The notes below the pieces were generated by a model that worked only from the letters and a program-made list of their open reading frames with translations, did no database searches and had not been told where the DNA came from. A DNA stretch of 64,000 nt from Planctomycetota bacterium. GTDB lineage: Bacteria; Planctomycetota; Planctomycetia; Isosphaerales; Isosphaeraceae. The translations under genes and the position numbers were made by a program. The stretch's first letter is position 1; every line of letters starts with the position of its first letter. Of this stretch, positions 8,650 to 15,978 are shown one piece after another. The DNA is taken from contig JAQGHR010000132.1 in NCBI GenBank assembly GCA_028291545.1, positions 1 through 64,000 on the forward strand. The letters are read 5' to 3'.

Positions 8650-9261
8650 ATGATGCGAGGGACCGAGGATCGGGAACGGCTGATCGAACTCTTGAAGAGA
8701 GACGCGTTGCGGACGGGTCAGTTCACCCTCGCGAGCGGGCGGACCTCGCATTATTACGTCGATGGCCGCAAGGTCACGCTCTCGGCCGAGGGAGCGGCGA
8801 CGATTGCCGCGCAGGTGCTGGAGGTTCTCGCGAACCATCCCGAGGTCACGGCCGTGGGTGGCCTGACGATGGGGGCGGACCCGATCGTCGGGGCAACCCT
8901 GGCGATCGCCCCGTCCAGGAACCGTGGGGACTTGCGAGGCTTTCTCGTCCGCAAGGAGGCCAAGGGGCACGGGACCGGGCGCCTTGTGGAAGGTCCGCTG
9001 GAACCGGGCCAGTCGGTGGCGATCCTCGATGACGTGGCCACGACCGGCGGCTCGTCGTTGCAGGCCGTCTCCGCCGTCGAGGCGATGGGCGCGACGGTCG
9101 CCTGCGTGATCGTGGTCCTGGATCGGCTCGAAGGCGCGGCCGACGCCTTCGCCGCCAAGGGCCTGACGTTCCACGCCTTGACCACGATTCGGGACCTCGG
9201 CGTCGAGCCCCTGGAGGCGTTCCACCCGGAGATGACGGTGTTGCCGGAGCACCTGGCTTAG
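8650..9261 (+). CDS. pyrE: Orotate phosphoribosyltransferase
   Basis: Converts orotate and PRPP to OMP in pyrimidine biosynthesis. The 203-residue product shows the PyrE signature RKEAKGHGTG (flexible catalytic loop) and the PRPP-binding motif VAILDDVATTGGS, with the N-terminal TGQFTLASGRTSHYYVDGRK typical of the family. The ATG at 8650 (followed by a second ATG) was chosen for its strong purine-rich ribosome-binding site, GAGGGAGGGGGAGGGA; earlier in-frame starts would precede that site. No other pyr gene is adjacent. Assignment is firm. Confidence 0.95.
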   Translation: MMRGTEDRERLIELLKRDALRTGQFTLASGRTSHYYVDGRKVTLSAEGAATIAAQVLEVLANHPEVTAVGGLTMGADPIVGATLAIAPSRNRGDLRGFLVRKEAKGHGTGRLVEGPLEPGQSVAILDDVATTGGSSLQAVSAVEAMGATVACVIVVLDRLEGAADAFAAKGLTFHALTTIRDLGVEPLEAFHPEMTVLPEHLA

Positions 9262-9301
9262 ACAAGGCGGTCGAGTTGGAATCCGGCACGGAGGCCCATC
9301 C

Positions 9302-9955
9302 TTGGAAACCGCGCTTCATCGACAGTTGAAGACCCGATTCGGCCCCGATGTCGGCGGCCGATCCGAGGTGACGCTCGCGGGATTCCGCATCGATGCGGTC
9401 GATCCGGACGGCTCGCTCGTCGAGGTCCAATCCGGGGCACTTGGTCCGCTGCGCGCGAAGCTCACGCGGCTGCTGCTGGAGCATCGCGTGCGAGTCGTGA
9501 AGCCGGTCGTGGTGAGCAAGCGCGTGGTGCGGCGTGCTCGCCGCGATGGGCCGGATCAATCCTCGCGCATGAGCCCCAAGCGGGGCGCGGCACTCGATGT
9601 CTTCGACGACCTCGTCGGCCTGATCCGCCTCGTCCCTCATCCGAACCTGCGGATCGACGTCATGGAGGTTTCGATCGACGAGATCCGCGTCCCGCGACGA
9701 CGCTGGCCCGGTTTCGCCGTGGTGGATCGGCGATTACGCGAGGAGATCGCGACCATAACGATCCAGCATCCGTCGGATCTCTGGAATTTGATCCCGGCTC
9801 CTCTTCCGGACCGATTCTCCACGGTCGACCTGGCCGAGGCGATCGGCCGGCCGATGGCACTGGCGCAGAAAGTCGCCTACTGCTTGCGATGGAGCGGGGC
9901 GGCCGAGCCGGTCGGAAAAAACGGCAACCGGATCGTTTACGAACGTCGCGATTGA
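9302..9955 (+). CDS. Hypothetical protein, possible nuclease-fold N-terminus
   Basis: A 217-residue protein starting at TTG (9302), chosen because GGAGG lies 7 bases upstream. The N-terminal part contains GFRIDAVDPDGSLVEVQSG, which resembles the D-x(n)-E-x-Q/K core of restriction-endonuclease-like folds, and is followed by the helix-strand pattern of that superfamily. The C-terminal ~60 residues (about 155-215) contain FSTVDLAEAIGRPMALAQKVAYCLRWSG, which reads as a winged-helix DNA-binding segment. A DNA-related role is therefore inferred, not shown. It sits 40 bases after pyrE on the same strand and just before the SGNH hydrolase, and I cannot say whether they share a function. Confidence 0.65.
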   Translation: METALHRQLKTRFGPDVGGRSEVTLAGFRIDAVDPDGSLVEVQSGALGPLRAKLTRLLLEHRVRVVKPVVVSKRVVRRARRDGPDQSSRMSPKRGAALDVFDDLVGLIRLVPHPNLRIDVMEVSIDEIRVPRRRWPGFAVVDRRLREEIATITIQHPSDLWNLIPAPLPDRFSTVDLAEAIGRPMALAQKVAYCLRWSGAAEPVGKNGNRIVYERRD

Positions 9956-9970
9956 TCGGGGGTCCTCCTG

Positions 9971-11284
9971 ATGCGGAGTCGCCGCGAACGCCTCGCGAGG
10001 GTCGTGGTCGCCCTGATCTGGGTGGGCGGCCTGACGCTCGCGCTGCGCCTGGGCCTGGCGGCGGCCGACCCGGCGGAAGTGCTGGGGCTGCTCGTCGCGG
10101 TCTACCTCGGGCTCTGGGGGCTGGTGTTCTTCCTCAAGCCCGGCTTGACCACGACGAATGCCGCGCGATTTGTGCTCTGCTCGCTCGCGATCTGCCTCGG
10201 CATCCTCGCCGCCGAGCTTCCGGCCGCGATGAAAATCCTCGACTACCGCGACATCTTCCAGACCCCGACCTCGGCCTGGAGACGCCACGATCACCGGCCC
10301 GATCCGGATCTGATCTATGTCCGGGACGGCCATCGTCGTAATCGTGGCCGATTCGTCGGGGGGGAGCTTCACCGGCTCCAGGGCGCGAAACCCTGGTCGG
10401 TCTACTCGATTGACACGAACCTCGACCGGAACGGATTTCGCAACCCGCGAGACCTCCAGTCCGCGGACCTGGTCGTCGTCGGCGACTCGTTCGTCGAGGG
10501 CCTCCATGTCGCCGATCATGAGTTGATGACGACGTATCTGGCAGACTCGACGCACCAGGTCATTGCGAATCTCGGTCGCTCGGGGGACGGACCGCAACAG
10601 GAGCGGATCATCCTCGAACGCTTCGGCCTGCCGCTTCGTCCGAAGACGTGTGTGTGGCTGTTCTACGAGGGGAACGACCTGGAGGACGTGACCGAATACG
10701 AGGCCAACCGCCGCGTCATCCCCATGCTCAAGACGCCGACGGCGGCCCGGGTGCTGGTCGAGCGCTCGTTCCTTCGCAATGCGCTGATGTTCGCGCGGCG
10801 GAGATGGCTTTCTCCCGAGGTCCGCTGGCCGGCGGCTCGTTACGCCGGCACGTTCCCCAGCAGAGAGCACGGCTCGCTGCCCCTGTACTTCGCCAGCGAC
10901 GATCATCACCGAGCCAACTCTCTGGGCGACCCCTCGCGATTGGCCAGGGCCACGGCGTCCCTGGCCGAGGCGCACGAGCTTTGCCGTCGTCACGGCGTCC
11001 GTCTGGTGGTCGTCTTCGTCCCGACGAAATGGCGGGTTTATGGCGGTTTGTGCGAGTTTTCGACCGACTCCCCCTGCCCCTCCTGGACGCTCGACGACCA
11101 GCCCGATCGGATCCGCGCGGCCGTTCGCGGGATCGCCCCGGAGATCGGATTCCTCGATCTCACGACCCGCTTTCGGGCCGAGGCGACGCGCGGCGATCTG
11201 CTTTATCTCCCCGACGATACCCACTGGACTGCGGCCGGGCACGCCTCGGCGGCCCGCGCAATCGCCGAGTTACTTGAGCCGTAA
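9971..11284 (+). CDS. Membrane-anchored SGNH/GDSL-type hydrolase
   Basis: A 437-residue protein with three hydrophobic helices at the N-terminus (about residues 10-85) and a large SGNH hydrolase domain. The four SGNH blocks are visible: VVVGDSFVEGL (block I Ser), NLGRSGDG (Gly), FYEGNDLED (Asn) and PDDTHWTAAGHASA (block V D-x-x-H). SGNH proteins with several N-terminal TMs often O-acetylate or deacetylate exopolysaccharide (AlgX/AlgJ-like), but the substrate is unknown here. The ribosome-binding site GGGGG lies upstream of ATG 9971. The gene is convergent with the FG-GAP gene across a large inverted repeat. Confidence 0.85.
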   Translation: MRSRRERLARVVVALIWVGGLTLALRLGLAAADPAEVLGLLVAVYLGLWGLVFFLKPGLTTTNAARFVLCSLAICLGILAAELPAAMKILDYRDIFQTPTSAWRRHDHRPDPDLIYVRDGHRRNRGRFVGGELHRLQGAKPWSVYSIDTNLDRNGFRNPRDLQSADLVVVGDSFVEGLHVADHELMTTYLADSTHQVIANLGRSGDGPQQERIILERFGLPLRPKTCVWLFYEGNDLEDVTEYEANRRVIPMLKTPTAARVLVERSFLRNALMFARRRWLSPEVRWPAARYAGTFPSREHGSLPLYFASDDHHRANSLGDPSRLARATASLAEAHELCRRHGVRLVVVFVPTKWRVYGGLCEFSTDSPCPSWTLDDQPDRIRAAVRGIAPEIGFLDLTTRFRAEATRGDLLYLPDDTHWTAAGHASAARAIAELLEP

Positions 11285-11300
11285 TGCGGCGAGACCGTCG

Positions 11301-11398
11301 CGCCCCAGGCGAGCCCGGTCGCGTTAGCGCCGGGAGTTTTCCAACAGTCGCAGACTCCCGGCGCAGACGCGACCGGGCTCGCCTGGAAGCGCGGGGCG
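11301..11398. repeat. Large inverted repeat between convergent genes
   Basis: The left arm (11301-11337) and right arm (11354-11386, continuing with GC-rich pairing to 11398) are complementary with few mismatches; they include the 11-base string ACTCCCGGCGC and the longer CGCGACCGGGCTCGCCTGG. The loop is about 16 bases. It lies in the short gap between two convergent genes and may serve as a bidirectional terminator, although no uridine tract follows. The arm length is more like a mobile palindrome than a standard terminator. Confidence 0.8.
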
Positions 11399-11410
11399 GG
11401 ACGACGCACG

Positions 11411-12634
11411 CTACCTGGTTGTTCCCTTGTTCCAGTAGATCTTCACGTTATGCGTGGCCCGGCCGCCGGCGATGATCTCGGGCTTGCCGTCGCCGTCGAG
11501 GTCGGTGGCGAGGGCGTCCTCGCAGGCCATGCCGCCGTCGTCGATGGTGTGGCGGGTGAAGGAGAGTTCTTTCGTCTTGGAATCGAATGTCGGGGTGAAG
11601 ACGAAAACGCCGGGGCCTTTCGGACCCTTCAAGTCATCCTTATTCGGGTCTCGCTGACCGATGATGAGTTCGTCATCCCCATCGCCATCGAGATCAGAAC
11701 ACCAGACGGCATGGCCCCACGTCACGGGCTCGGCGATCACCGTGCGCTTCATTGGAGACCCTGCGTAGACGACGACTTGATGACCATGCCAGGGCTCGAT
11801 CGTCGCGATGTAAGGCCCACCCCCCGCATCTCCGAGCCTCTCGCTGATCGTTCCCATCTTCACTTCACTCGCGCCTTTGAACGGTTTGGAGTCCTGGTTC
11901 CCGGCGCCGATCTGCTCGCGGGACCATTTGCCCGAGAACTTGTTCGAGAGCACGAAGACGCCTTCCCACCCCGCGATCAGGATGTCGTCGTAGTGATCTC
12001 CCTTGATGTAGGCGATCTGAAGGTTGTGCGTCGTGTGCAGCGAATCATCCGCGACAACGGATGGCCAATCCGGTGATGTCGGTTCGTCGGGGATCGAGAA
12101 GACCTGCACCTTAACGCCGCTCCCTTCGCCCCAATTCGGCCCTTTCGTGCCCCTGCCTTGCAGGGGAACCGTGACAAGCTGCGCCTTACCGCGACGTGAG
12201 ACAGCCCCCCAGCGAATCCGGTGCAACGTCGGCTCGTCATACTTGATCGGATGGACCTGCCACTCGCCCTTGGCGTCGCGGCCGAGCCATTGCAGGGTGC
12301 TCGCCTTGTTGGTGTCGGCCGGATGCCAGCCGGCGCCGAGGGCGAAGTCGATCTTGCCGTCGCCGTCAATGTCGTGGGCCTGGAGGCAGACGTTGTCGCG
12401 CTCGGTCTTGCCCTTGATGATCGTGTGCTTGGCCCATGAGGGGTTCTCGTACCAGAGGACGGAGTCCTCGGTGACGGCCACGACGTCGGGTTTCTTGTCG
12501 CCGTTGACGTCGGCGACGGTCACGGCGTAGACGACCTCGCCGGCGTGGGCGTCGATCTCCTGGGCCGTGAACCTGGGGAAGTCGGCCGCGACGCAGGGCG
12601 AGGCGAGCGCGAGCAGCGCGAGGGCGGTTCTCAT
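11411..12634 (-). CDS. Secreted FG-GAP/VCBS repeat protein
   Basis: A 407-residue exported protein. The ATG at 12634 gives a clean signal peptide (MRTALALLALASPCVAADFP), whereas the longer frame adds an unlikely Arg/Pro-rich leader. Repeated Ca2+-binding loops of FG-GAP/VCBS type are visible, for example DVNGDKKPDVVAV, DIDGDGKIDFALG, DLDGDGDDELIIG and DLDGDGKPEIIAG, indicating a beta-propeller. Such proteins are abundant in planctomycetes and usually bind carbohydrate or matrix components. No catalytic motif is seen. It ends next to the inverted repeat at 11301-11398. Confidence 0.88.
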   Translation of the reverse strand: MRTALALLALASPCVAADFPRFTAQEIDAHAGEVVYAVTVADVNGDKKPDVVAVTEDSVLWYENPSWAKHTIIKGKTERDNVCLQAHDIDGDGKIDFALGAGWHPADTNKASTLQWLGRDAKGEWQVHPIKYDEPTLHRIRWGAVSRRGKAQLVTVPLQGRGTKGPNWGEGSGVKVQVFSIPDEPTSPDWPSVVADDSLHTTHNLQIAYIKGDHYDDILIAGWEGVFVLSNKFSGKWSREQIGAGNQDSKPFKGASEVKMGTISERLGDAGGGPYIATIEPWHGHQVVVYAGSPMKRTVIAEPVTWGHAVWCSDLDGDGDDELIIGQRDPNKDDLKGPKGPGVFVFTPTFDSKTKELSFTRHTIDDGGMACEDALATDLDGDGKPEIIAGGRATHNVKIYWNKGTTR

Positions 12635-12745
12635 GAGGGCATCTCGGCGGGCGAGGGTCACGGGAAGAGATGCCCGAGGATCGAGGGCCGATGGCCGAAT
12701 GTCAAGGGTCGGGTGGGTTTCTCGCTCGCCCACCCGGCCCGGTGG

Positions 12746-13231
12746 TCATTTCGACGATTCGCGATGATGCTCGTGTCCGCCCATGGCCTTGACCATGTCG
12801 CGGCAGGAGGCTTCGCAAACCCGAAGGGACCTGGCGGCGGCCTTCATCTCGGGGGCGTCGAATTTCTCGACCTCGGCGGCGGTCGCCCGGCATGCCTCGG
12901 CGCATGAGGCACAGGAATGGACCATCAGGGGGCTGTGTTTGGCAATCATGCAGGCGGAGAGGCTACAGAAGCCCGCGCAATCGGAAACGAGATGCAGCGC
13001 CTTGGCGTGGTCGCGCTTGCCTTCGGCGACCTGCATGTAGCAGTGATGGAAAGTCTCGTCGCACATCTTGTCACAATCGGCACACGCCTTCAGGCAATCC
13101 TCATGCATCTTGTCGTGACGGTGAGGCGCATCATGGCCACGAGATTGTTGAGCCTGGGCCGTGGCCGTCGAGAGGGCGGCCAGACCGGCCGCACCAGCAC
13201 CGAGAGCGCCGAGCATTTCACGTCGTTTCAT
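12746..13231 (-). CDS. Csp1-like four-helix-bundle copper-storage protein, Tat-exported
   Basis: A 161-residue Cys-rich protein. The N-terminus MKRREMLGALGAGAAGLAAL is a twin-arginine-type signal (K-R-R). The mature part holds 13 cysteines spaced as C-x3-C or C-x2-C along predicted helices (DCLKACADCDKMC, then DCAGFCSLSAC, HSCASCAEAC and VCEASC), with His-rich ends. This is the pattern of the exported copper-storage protein Csp1, in which thiols lining a four-helix bundle bind many Cu(I) ions. The role is likely periplasmic copper sequestration. No copper ATPase or CueR-like regulator lies beside it. Confidence 0.88.
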   Translation of the reverse strand: MKRREMLGALGAGAAGLAALSTATAQAQQSRGHDAPHRHDKMHEDCLKACADCDKMCDETFHHCYMQVAEGKRDHAKALHLVSDCAGFCSLSACMIAKHSPLMVHSCASCAEACRATAAEVEKFDAPEMKAAARSLRVCEASCRDMVKAMGGHEHHRESSK

Positions 13232-13378
13232 CGGTTGAACCTCCTTAAATCAAGGTGCAAGGCCACGGAGGCCCAGGCAGCTTGCCCAGCCCGGGCGAAT
13301 GGGACCACTGGTAAATTATGCAAGTCACGGGCCGAGCGGCGGGGAGCCGGAATCGGAATTCGAGACGCCGGGGGCGGC

Positions 13379-14812
13379 TCAGAGATCCCAGACTCGCATG
13401 CCTGCAAGGAAGCAGGAGATCACGCCGTCTTCGCTGACCTTGAGGACCGGGCCGTATCGGCTGGCGACGAGGGCGGCCGTGGTCCGCGCCCCTTCGGCGG
13501 CAAGTCCGGGGAGATCGGAGGCATCGTGGCGGAGGATGGCGCCGAAGGCGAGGAGGCGGCCGGAGCGATCGACGGCCAAGGCGCCATCGAGGCTGGCCAG
13601 TGCCTCGAGGACGGACGGGTCCAGATCGCAGGCGAGACGGCCACGGGCGAGGTAGTGAAAGGCCCGGCGGGCCAGGGGATCGCCGGGGGCGAGGGCGGAG
13701 GGAGGGCCGTCAGCGGCATCATTGGTCAAGAGATCGCTCGGCGCGATCAGGCGACCGACCGCCGACTCGGGATCGTCGATCACGACGAACAAGGCGCCAC
13801 GCCGAACCTCGGCCAGGTTCATCGCCGCGCCGAACAGGGTGCGGGCCAACCCAGGGTCGGCCACCGCCTCCGACCAGGAGGCAAACTTGGCACGGGGGTC
13901 GAGCAGCCGCCAGCGCCCGTGGCGGAACGCGAACGCTTGCGTCCCCTCGGCGAACAGCTTGATTTCCTGGTTCGGGCTCAGGACGACGCAGATATGCCCG
14001 CCCAGACCGGTCGCTCGGGCGTGGGGAATGTACGTGCGGGCACAAAGCTCGTCGGCGACAAGACCTGCGGGTATCTCCTCGGCCCATCGGCCGACATCGA
14101 CGATCCCCGAGAGCTGGCCGGCGCGATCGACGAGGAACAGGGTGCGGTCGCCGTCGCAGAGCCGGTGAATGCTCTTCAGACCGGTGAGTTCGACATTGTA
14201 AGGGAGCGCATCCGGCGAGGTTCGGGCAACGACATGGAAGGGATCATCGTCCGCGCCGATCAGGAGCGCGCCGGTCGAGACGCGCTGGTTCTCATACGTG
14301 GAAAGGGCGGCCGTGCGCAAGGTCTGGATCGTCGCGGCGATCCGGCTGGAGACGAGCGAGCCCGGGGCGTAAGGGGAGGGCTCGACGAAGGCGGCGACAT
14401 AATGGTCTTCCGAGCCGCCGCGATAGAGTTCCAGCCGGGCGGAATTGGTGATCTCGAACAGATGATGGTAGCGCAAGGTGAGCACCGAGCCGATGGCCTG
14501 AACCATCCGCAGATCGTGCGCGGCCAGACGGCCGCCGTCTCGCGTCACCAGGCGATAGTGGACGCCGAACAGCTCGACCTCGACCCGGTCGCCCCGTCCC
14601 AGGCTGAGCCGGAAGTTGGGACCGGAGCGGAAGATCGGCCCGGCCGCGAGGAATTCGGGCTCGAGCTCGGTGTGCGGAAAGAAGGTGAGCAGGTCGCGGC
14701 GGAAGATGCCGAGGAAGAGCTCGGCCACGGCCGCCGCGTCGCGCAGGCCATCGGGTGCCAGGTGGGGCGCGAAGGGACCGCGATCGGTCGGCGTGTCGAT
14801 CCTGGGTCGCAT
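13379..14812 (-). CDS. DisA_N-type nucleotide-binding protein with altered RHR motif
   Basis: A 477-residue protein; the ATG at 14812 is supported by a strong GGGAGGAG ribosome-binding site. The C-terminal ~70 residues resemble diadenylate cyclase (DAC) domains: DGALAVDRSGRLLAFGAIL carries the D409-G-A motif, and GARTTAALVASRYG aligns with the GTRHRAA motif, followed by VLKVSEDGVIS. The RHR triad that contacts ATP is replaced by R443-T-T, so cyclic di-AMP synthesis is doubtful. The N-terminal ~400 residues contain at least two further alpha/beta modules, probably sensory. No membrane segment is visible. It may be an inactive sensor or may use another nucleotide. Confidence 0.75.
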   Translation of the reverse strand: MRPRIDTPTDRGPFAPHLAPDGLRDAAAVAELFLGIFRRDLLTFFPHTELEPEFLAAGPIFRSGPNFRLSLGRGDRVEVELFGVHYRLVTRDGGRLAAHDLRMVQAIGSVLTLRYHHLFEITNSARLELYRGGSEDHYVAAFVEPSPYAPGSLVSSRIAATIQTLRTAALSTYENQRVSTGALLIGADDDPFHVVARTSPDALPYNVELTGLKSIHRLCDGDRTLFLVDRAGQLSGIVDVGRWAEEIPAGLVADELCARTYIPHARATGLGGHICVVLSPNQEIKLFAEGTQAFAFRHGRWRLLDPRAKFASWSEAVADPGLARTLFGAAMNLAEVRRGALFVVIDDPESAVGRLIAPSDLLTNDAADGPPSALAPGDPLARRAFHYLARGRLACDLDPSVLEALASLDGALAVDRSGRLLAFGAILRHDASDLPGLAAEGARTTAALVASRYGPVLKVSEDGVISCFLAGMRVWDL

Positions 14813-15017
14813 CGCGCACTCCTCCCTGAGTGGGACGGGACGACGTCCCAGCCTCGGAACGCCCGCCGGAGGCGGATTATACCCCAGGCCACCGATCGCG
14901 GGAACGCGGGTTGTGGGACATGGACCGTCTCCCGTCAACGCATGCCGAGCTTTACTACGGATTGGCCCATCCAGAGATTGCCGGCGGCTGGCGGATCAGC
15001 CGTCGCGAACCCTCCGG

Positions 15018-15041
15018 TAGGTCCGACTTCAGTCGGTCCTA
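15018..15041. repeat. Short palindromic repeat, copy 1
   Basis: A 24-base near-palindrome centred on CCGACTTCAGTCGG. Related copies occur at 15699-15720 and, inverted, at 15741-15765. It abuts the attC-like site at 15045. Confidence 0.7.
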
Positions 15042-15044
15042 TCG

Positions 15045-15135
15045 CGTAAACTCAGCGGACCGGCCGCCGACCTTGACTTGGAATCTACCAAAACCGACCG
15101 CGGTGGGTGGGGTCCGCTGCAGCGCGAGGTTGGCG
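15045..15135. repeat. attC-like integron recombination site
   Basis: A palindromic site of about 91 bases. It has the layout of an attC: outer core-like heptamers CGTAAAC (15045-15051) and GTTGGCG (15129-15135), inner arms TCAGCGGACC (15052-15061) and GGTCCGCTGCA (15111-15121) with an extra unpaired base, and a variable centre. It lies 4 bases beyond the stop of the small minus-strand gene at 15140, where an attC would sit relative to a cassette gene. The outer cores match only partly (5 of 7), so it is probably vestigial. No integrase gene is in the window. Confidence 0.55.
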
Positions 15136-15139
15136 GCTC

Positions 15140-15571
15140 TCACGTGACTGACCAGACAGAAATCATCGGCTCGCCGTCTGCGAGCTTTGGAACGATGTCG
15201 ACGCAAGGCATTATACCAATCGGCGCACCGGAGGATTGAACGAGGTACCATCCGGACGTAAGGGCGATGACGCCCGTGTCCGGATACCGCTCGTCGGCAT
15301 TCGCCGGAACGAGGACATCTGCAATTCGCGCCGTCCAGAGCCTCCATCGGTAATTCCACGACTTGCCGCGCGGCCAGGCCACCGGCGAGTGTAATCCCGG
15401 GCTGACCGCCGGGAGCAGGTCCCCCGAGTCGTCATCGAAAGGCATTCGGAAGCAATGTCCGCAATCGGTCTGATAAATGAAATCGCAGAAGTTAATGCTT
15501 TCATCCGACAACGAAGTGTCGCCAAGAATGTTGGCGATGCGCCGCCCAATGATATCCGATCGCTGAATCAA
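15140..15571 (-). CDS. Hypothetical protein, possible integron cassette gene
   Basis: A 143-residue soluble protein with balanced composition and several Cys and Trp residues (SINFCDFIYQTDCGHCFRMP; WYLVQSSGAPIGIMPC). Its base composition is lower in GC than neighbouring genes. The start is probably TTG at 15571, preceded by GGCGAG, but is uncertain. It is flanked downstream by an attC-like site and on both sides by short palindromes, so it looks like a cassette. I do not recognise the family; proteins of this size in such positions are often immunity or toxin-antitoxin related, but nothing here shows that. Confidence 0.55.
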   Translation of the reverse strand: MIQRSDIIGRRIANILGDTSLSDESINFCDFIYQTDCGHCFRMPFDDDSGDLLPAVSPGLHSPVAWPRGKSWNYRWRLWTARIADVLVPANADERYPDTGVIALTSGWYLVQSSGAPIGIMPCVDIVPKLADGEPMISVWSVT

Positions 15572-15677
15572 CGATCTCGCCGCCTGCTATGTAAATGGGC
15601 TCAACCGGGTTGCCGGGTCGCCGACATCCTGCCCATTTTCATGGTCTCAGGGTGCCGTTTACGGCATGACGACTAAC

Positions 15678-15765
15678 CAGGGATTCTTGCGGGGGTAAGT
15701 GCGACTTCAGTCGGTCCTATCCAGGGATTCTTGCGGGGACTAGGACCGACTGAAGTCGGACCTAC
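15678..15765. repeat. Direct and inverted repeat cluster
   Basis: A 17-base string, CCAGGGATTCTTGCGGG, occurs at 15678-15694 and again at 15721-15737. Each is followed by a copy of the CCGACTTCAGTCGG palindrome, the second copy inverted (15699-15720 and 15741-15765). The whole makes a compact foldback. The remaining 15572-15978 interval has no convincing gene. Confidence 0.75.
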
Positions 15766-15978
15766 CGTTCGTCCTCCGAGACCCTGCGTAGCGGCTATCG
15801 AGCAACCCGTGATGAGCCTGAATTACAATTCCTGGAGAGGAATCGAAACTCATTTCCCCTGGTGGTATGCTGCCCGAAAGCGACGACGGCGCGGCCATGC
15901 GAAATCATCATCGCAACAGGCCGGCGGTTCGATCGCCGAATCCGTGGGGTCCGCGATTGACCGGGGCGGACGGCAATC

